From: Phycisphaerales bacterium Planc_01
Lineage (GTDB): Bacteria > Planctomycetota > Phycisphaerae > Sedimentisphaerales > Anaerobacaceae
Reading direction: 5' to 3'
NCBI GenBank assembly: GCA_001603075.1
Contig: LVBB01000024.1
Span: 62,001-126,000 of the forward strand
Length of the DNA stretch: 64,000 bases
The notes under the pieces were generated by a model. It was not told the DNA's origin, did no database searches, and was given only the letters and a program-made list of their open reading frames with translations. The translations under genes were made by a program, and so were the position numbers. This document shows positions 63,416 through 64,000 of this stretch, in pieces (positions within the stretch are counted from its first letter, which is position 1; the number at the start of each line of letters is the position of its first letter).

Positions 63416-64000
63416 ATGAGAGAGCTGTTCCTATCTGAGACATTTCGCTATCTGTGGCAGGACAAAGACCCCTTCCAGGAAGCCGACCGGCTGGCCGGCA
63501 AGGTCTTTCGCCAGATGAAGTCGCGTAAGACCCTCCGCTTCGTGGTCGACGGGGATGCGTATTTTCTCAAGATGCATCGCGGCATTGGCTGGGTGGAAAT
63601 CGCCAAGGAGTTGCTCCAGTTCAAACGGCCGGTGCTGGGCGCCGAAAACGAATGGCGGGCCCTCAGACTCCTCCGTCAGATCGGGGTCGAGACAATGACG
63701 CCCGCCGCCTACGGAACCAAAGGCGCCAATCCCGCGTCTCGACACTCGTTCCTCATTACCGAGGAACTGACGGGGACCGAGAGCCTGGAGGACTTCTGCC
63801 GGGACTGGCCCCGCCGGCCGCCCCCCCTTCCGCTTCGCGTCGCCCTGATCGAGCGGGTCGCCTCGATGGTCCGCCAGATGCACCGCCATGGCATGAACCA
63901 TCGCGACTGCTATATCTGCCATTTTCACCTGGACGTATCCGCCGGACGCGACCGGGTCGATCCCGAGCGCTTTCACCTATATGTGATCGATCTGCATCGG
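63416..64000 (+). CDS. waaP: LPS core heptose(I) kinase WaaP (3' truncated by window end)
   Basis: 195 codons are visible, without a stop. MRELFLSETFRYLWQDKDPF aligns with the WaaP start, and FLKMHRGIGWVEIAKELLQF, KRPVLGAENEWRALRLLRQI and IGVETMTPAAYGTKGANPAS follow E. coli WaaP closely. The kinase loop NHRDCYICHFHLD contains the catalytic Asp, and VIDLHR ends the window. It phosphorylates heptose I of the inner core, which stabilises the outer membrane. The rest of the gene and any further core genes lie beyond 64000. Confidence 0.95.
   Translation, partial: MRELFLSETFRYLWQDKDPFQEADRLAGKVFRQMKSRKTLRFVVDGDAYFLKMHRGIGWVEIAKELLQFKRPVLGAENEWRALRLLRQIGVETMTPAAYGTKGANPASRHSFLITEELTGTESLEDFCRDWPRRPPPLPLRVALIERVASMVRQMHRHGMNHRDCYICHFHLDVSAGRDRVDPERFHLYVIDLHR

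Noticed and set aside
1-64000. tRNA, rRNA, CRISPR arrays, phage or insertion-sequence genes
   Set aside because: Searched by eye on both strands for spaced repeats, transposase or integrase motifs and tRNA-like cloverleaf ends. None were convincing, though a small tRNA could be missed without a covariance scan.

Overview
The window is about 64 kb of high-GC DNA with tightly packed genes on both strands. It looks like the chromosome of a Gram-negative planctomycete of the Phycisphaerae/Sedimentisphaerales type. This is inferred from gene content: secreted proteins with dockerin, lamin-tail and CotH domains, parallel beta-helix proteins, many surface glycoside hydrolases, a GH50 agarase, and FAD-oxidoreductase and PIG-L sugar clusters beside a full LPS inner-core locus. 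I saw no rRNA, tRNA, CRISPR array, phage or insertion sequence.

Layout. (1) 1-4476: the 3' part of a large secreted beta-helix/Ig/propeller protein ends in a Cys-containing C-terminal sorting signal. It overlaps a CPBP-family intramembrane protease that is probably its dedicated sorting enzyme. (2) 4672-15349: a type II secretion operon in the order gspC-D-E-F-G-I-J-K-L-M, with no gspH and no prepilin peptidase. (3) 15486-17524: a zincin paired with an ATP-grasp ligase. (4) 17768-19071: small proteins (a Cys-rich polyacidic protein, a cold-shock protein with a near-consensus promoter, and a SAP-like Cys-rich protein) and a hairpin-rich gap. (5) 19587-27400: three clan-A glycoside hydrolases (one GH50 agarase, one barrel with a nested CBM-like domain, one lipoprotein) with SppA between them. 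(6) 27362-30112: miaB and a radical SAM gene on the minus strand. (7) 30434-39754: two dockerin/lamin-tail proteins (one with CotH), an LpxL-type acyltransferase and a 1250-residue double beta-helix protein. (8) 40147-51155: a probable sugar or amino-sugar catabolic cluster: double FAD oxidoreductase lipoprotein, xylose-isomerase-like protein, PIG-L deacetylase, NagB-like deaminase, PfkB kinase, DUF4432 epimerase-like protein, mannitol-dehydrogenase-like protein and EamA transporter. (9) 51481-53576: a coiled-coil membrane protein and a minus-strand radical SAM gene. (10) 53766-64000: an LPS locus: lpxK, hldE, gmhA, gmhB, waaF, a GT9-like gene, a radical SAM gene, waaG and a 3'-truncated waaP.

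How the parts may work together: the type II system next to a sortable surface protein and its protease suggests a route for anchoring or releasing proteins at the outer surface. The agarase and other hydrolases point to marine polysaccharide degradation, and region 8 could process the sugars taken up. The LPS locus shows that this lineage makes heptose-containing, phosphorylated inner core on a Kdo-lipid A base. Several sigma70-like promoters with exact 17-bp spacers can be read in the gaps. Starts were moved from the longest possible ORF where a Shine-Dalgarno site, a signal peptide or family alignment argued for it.
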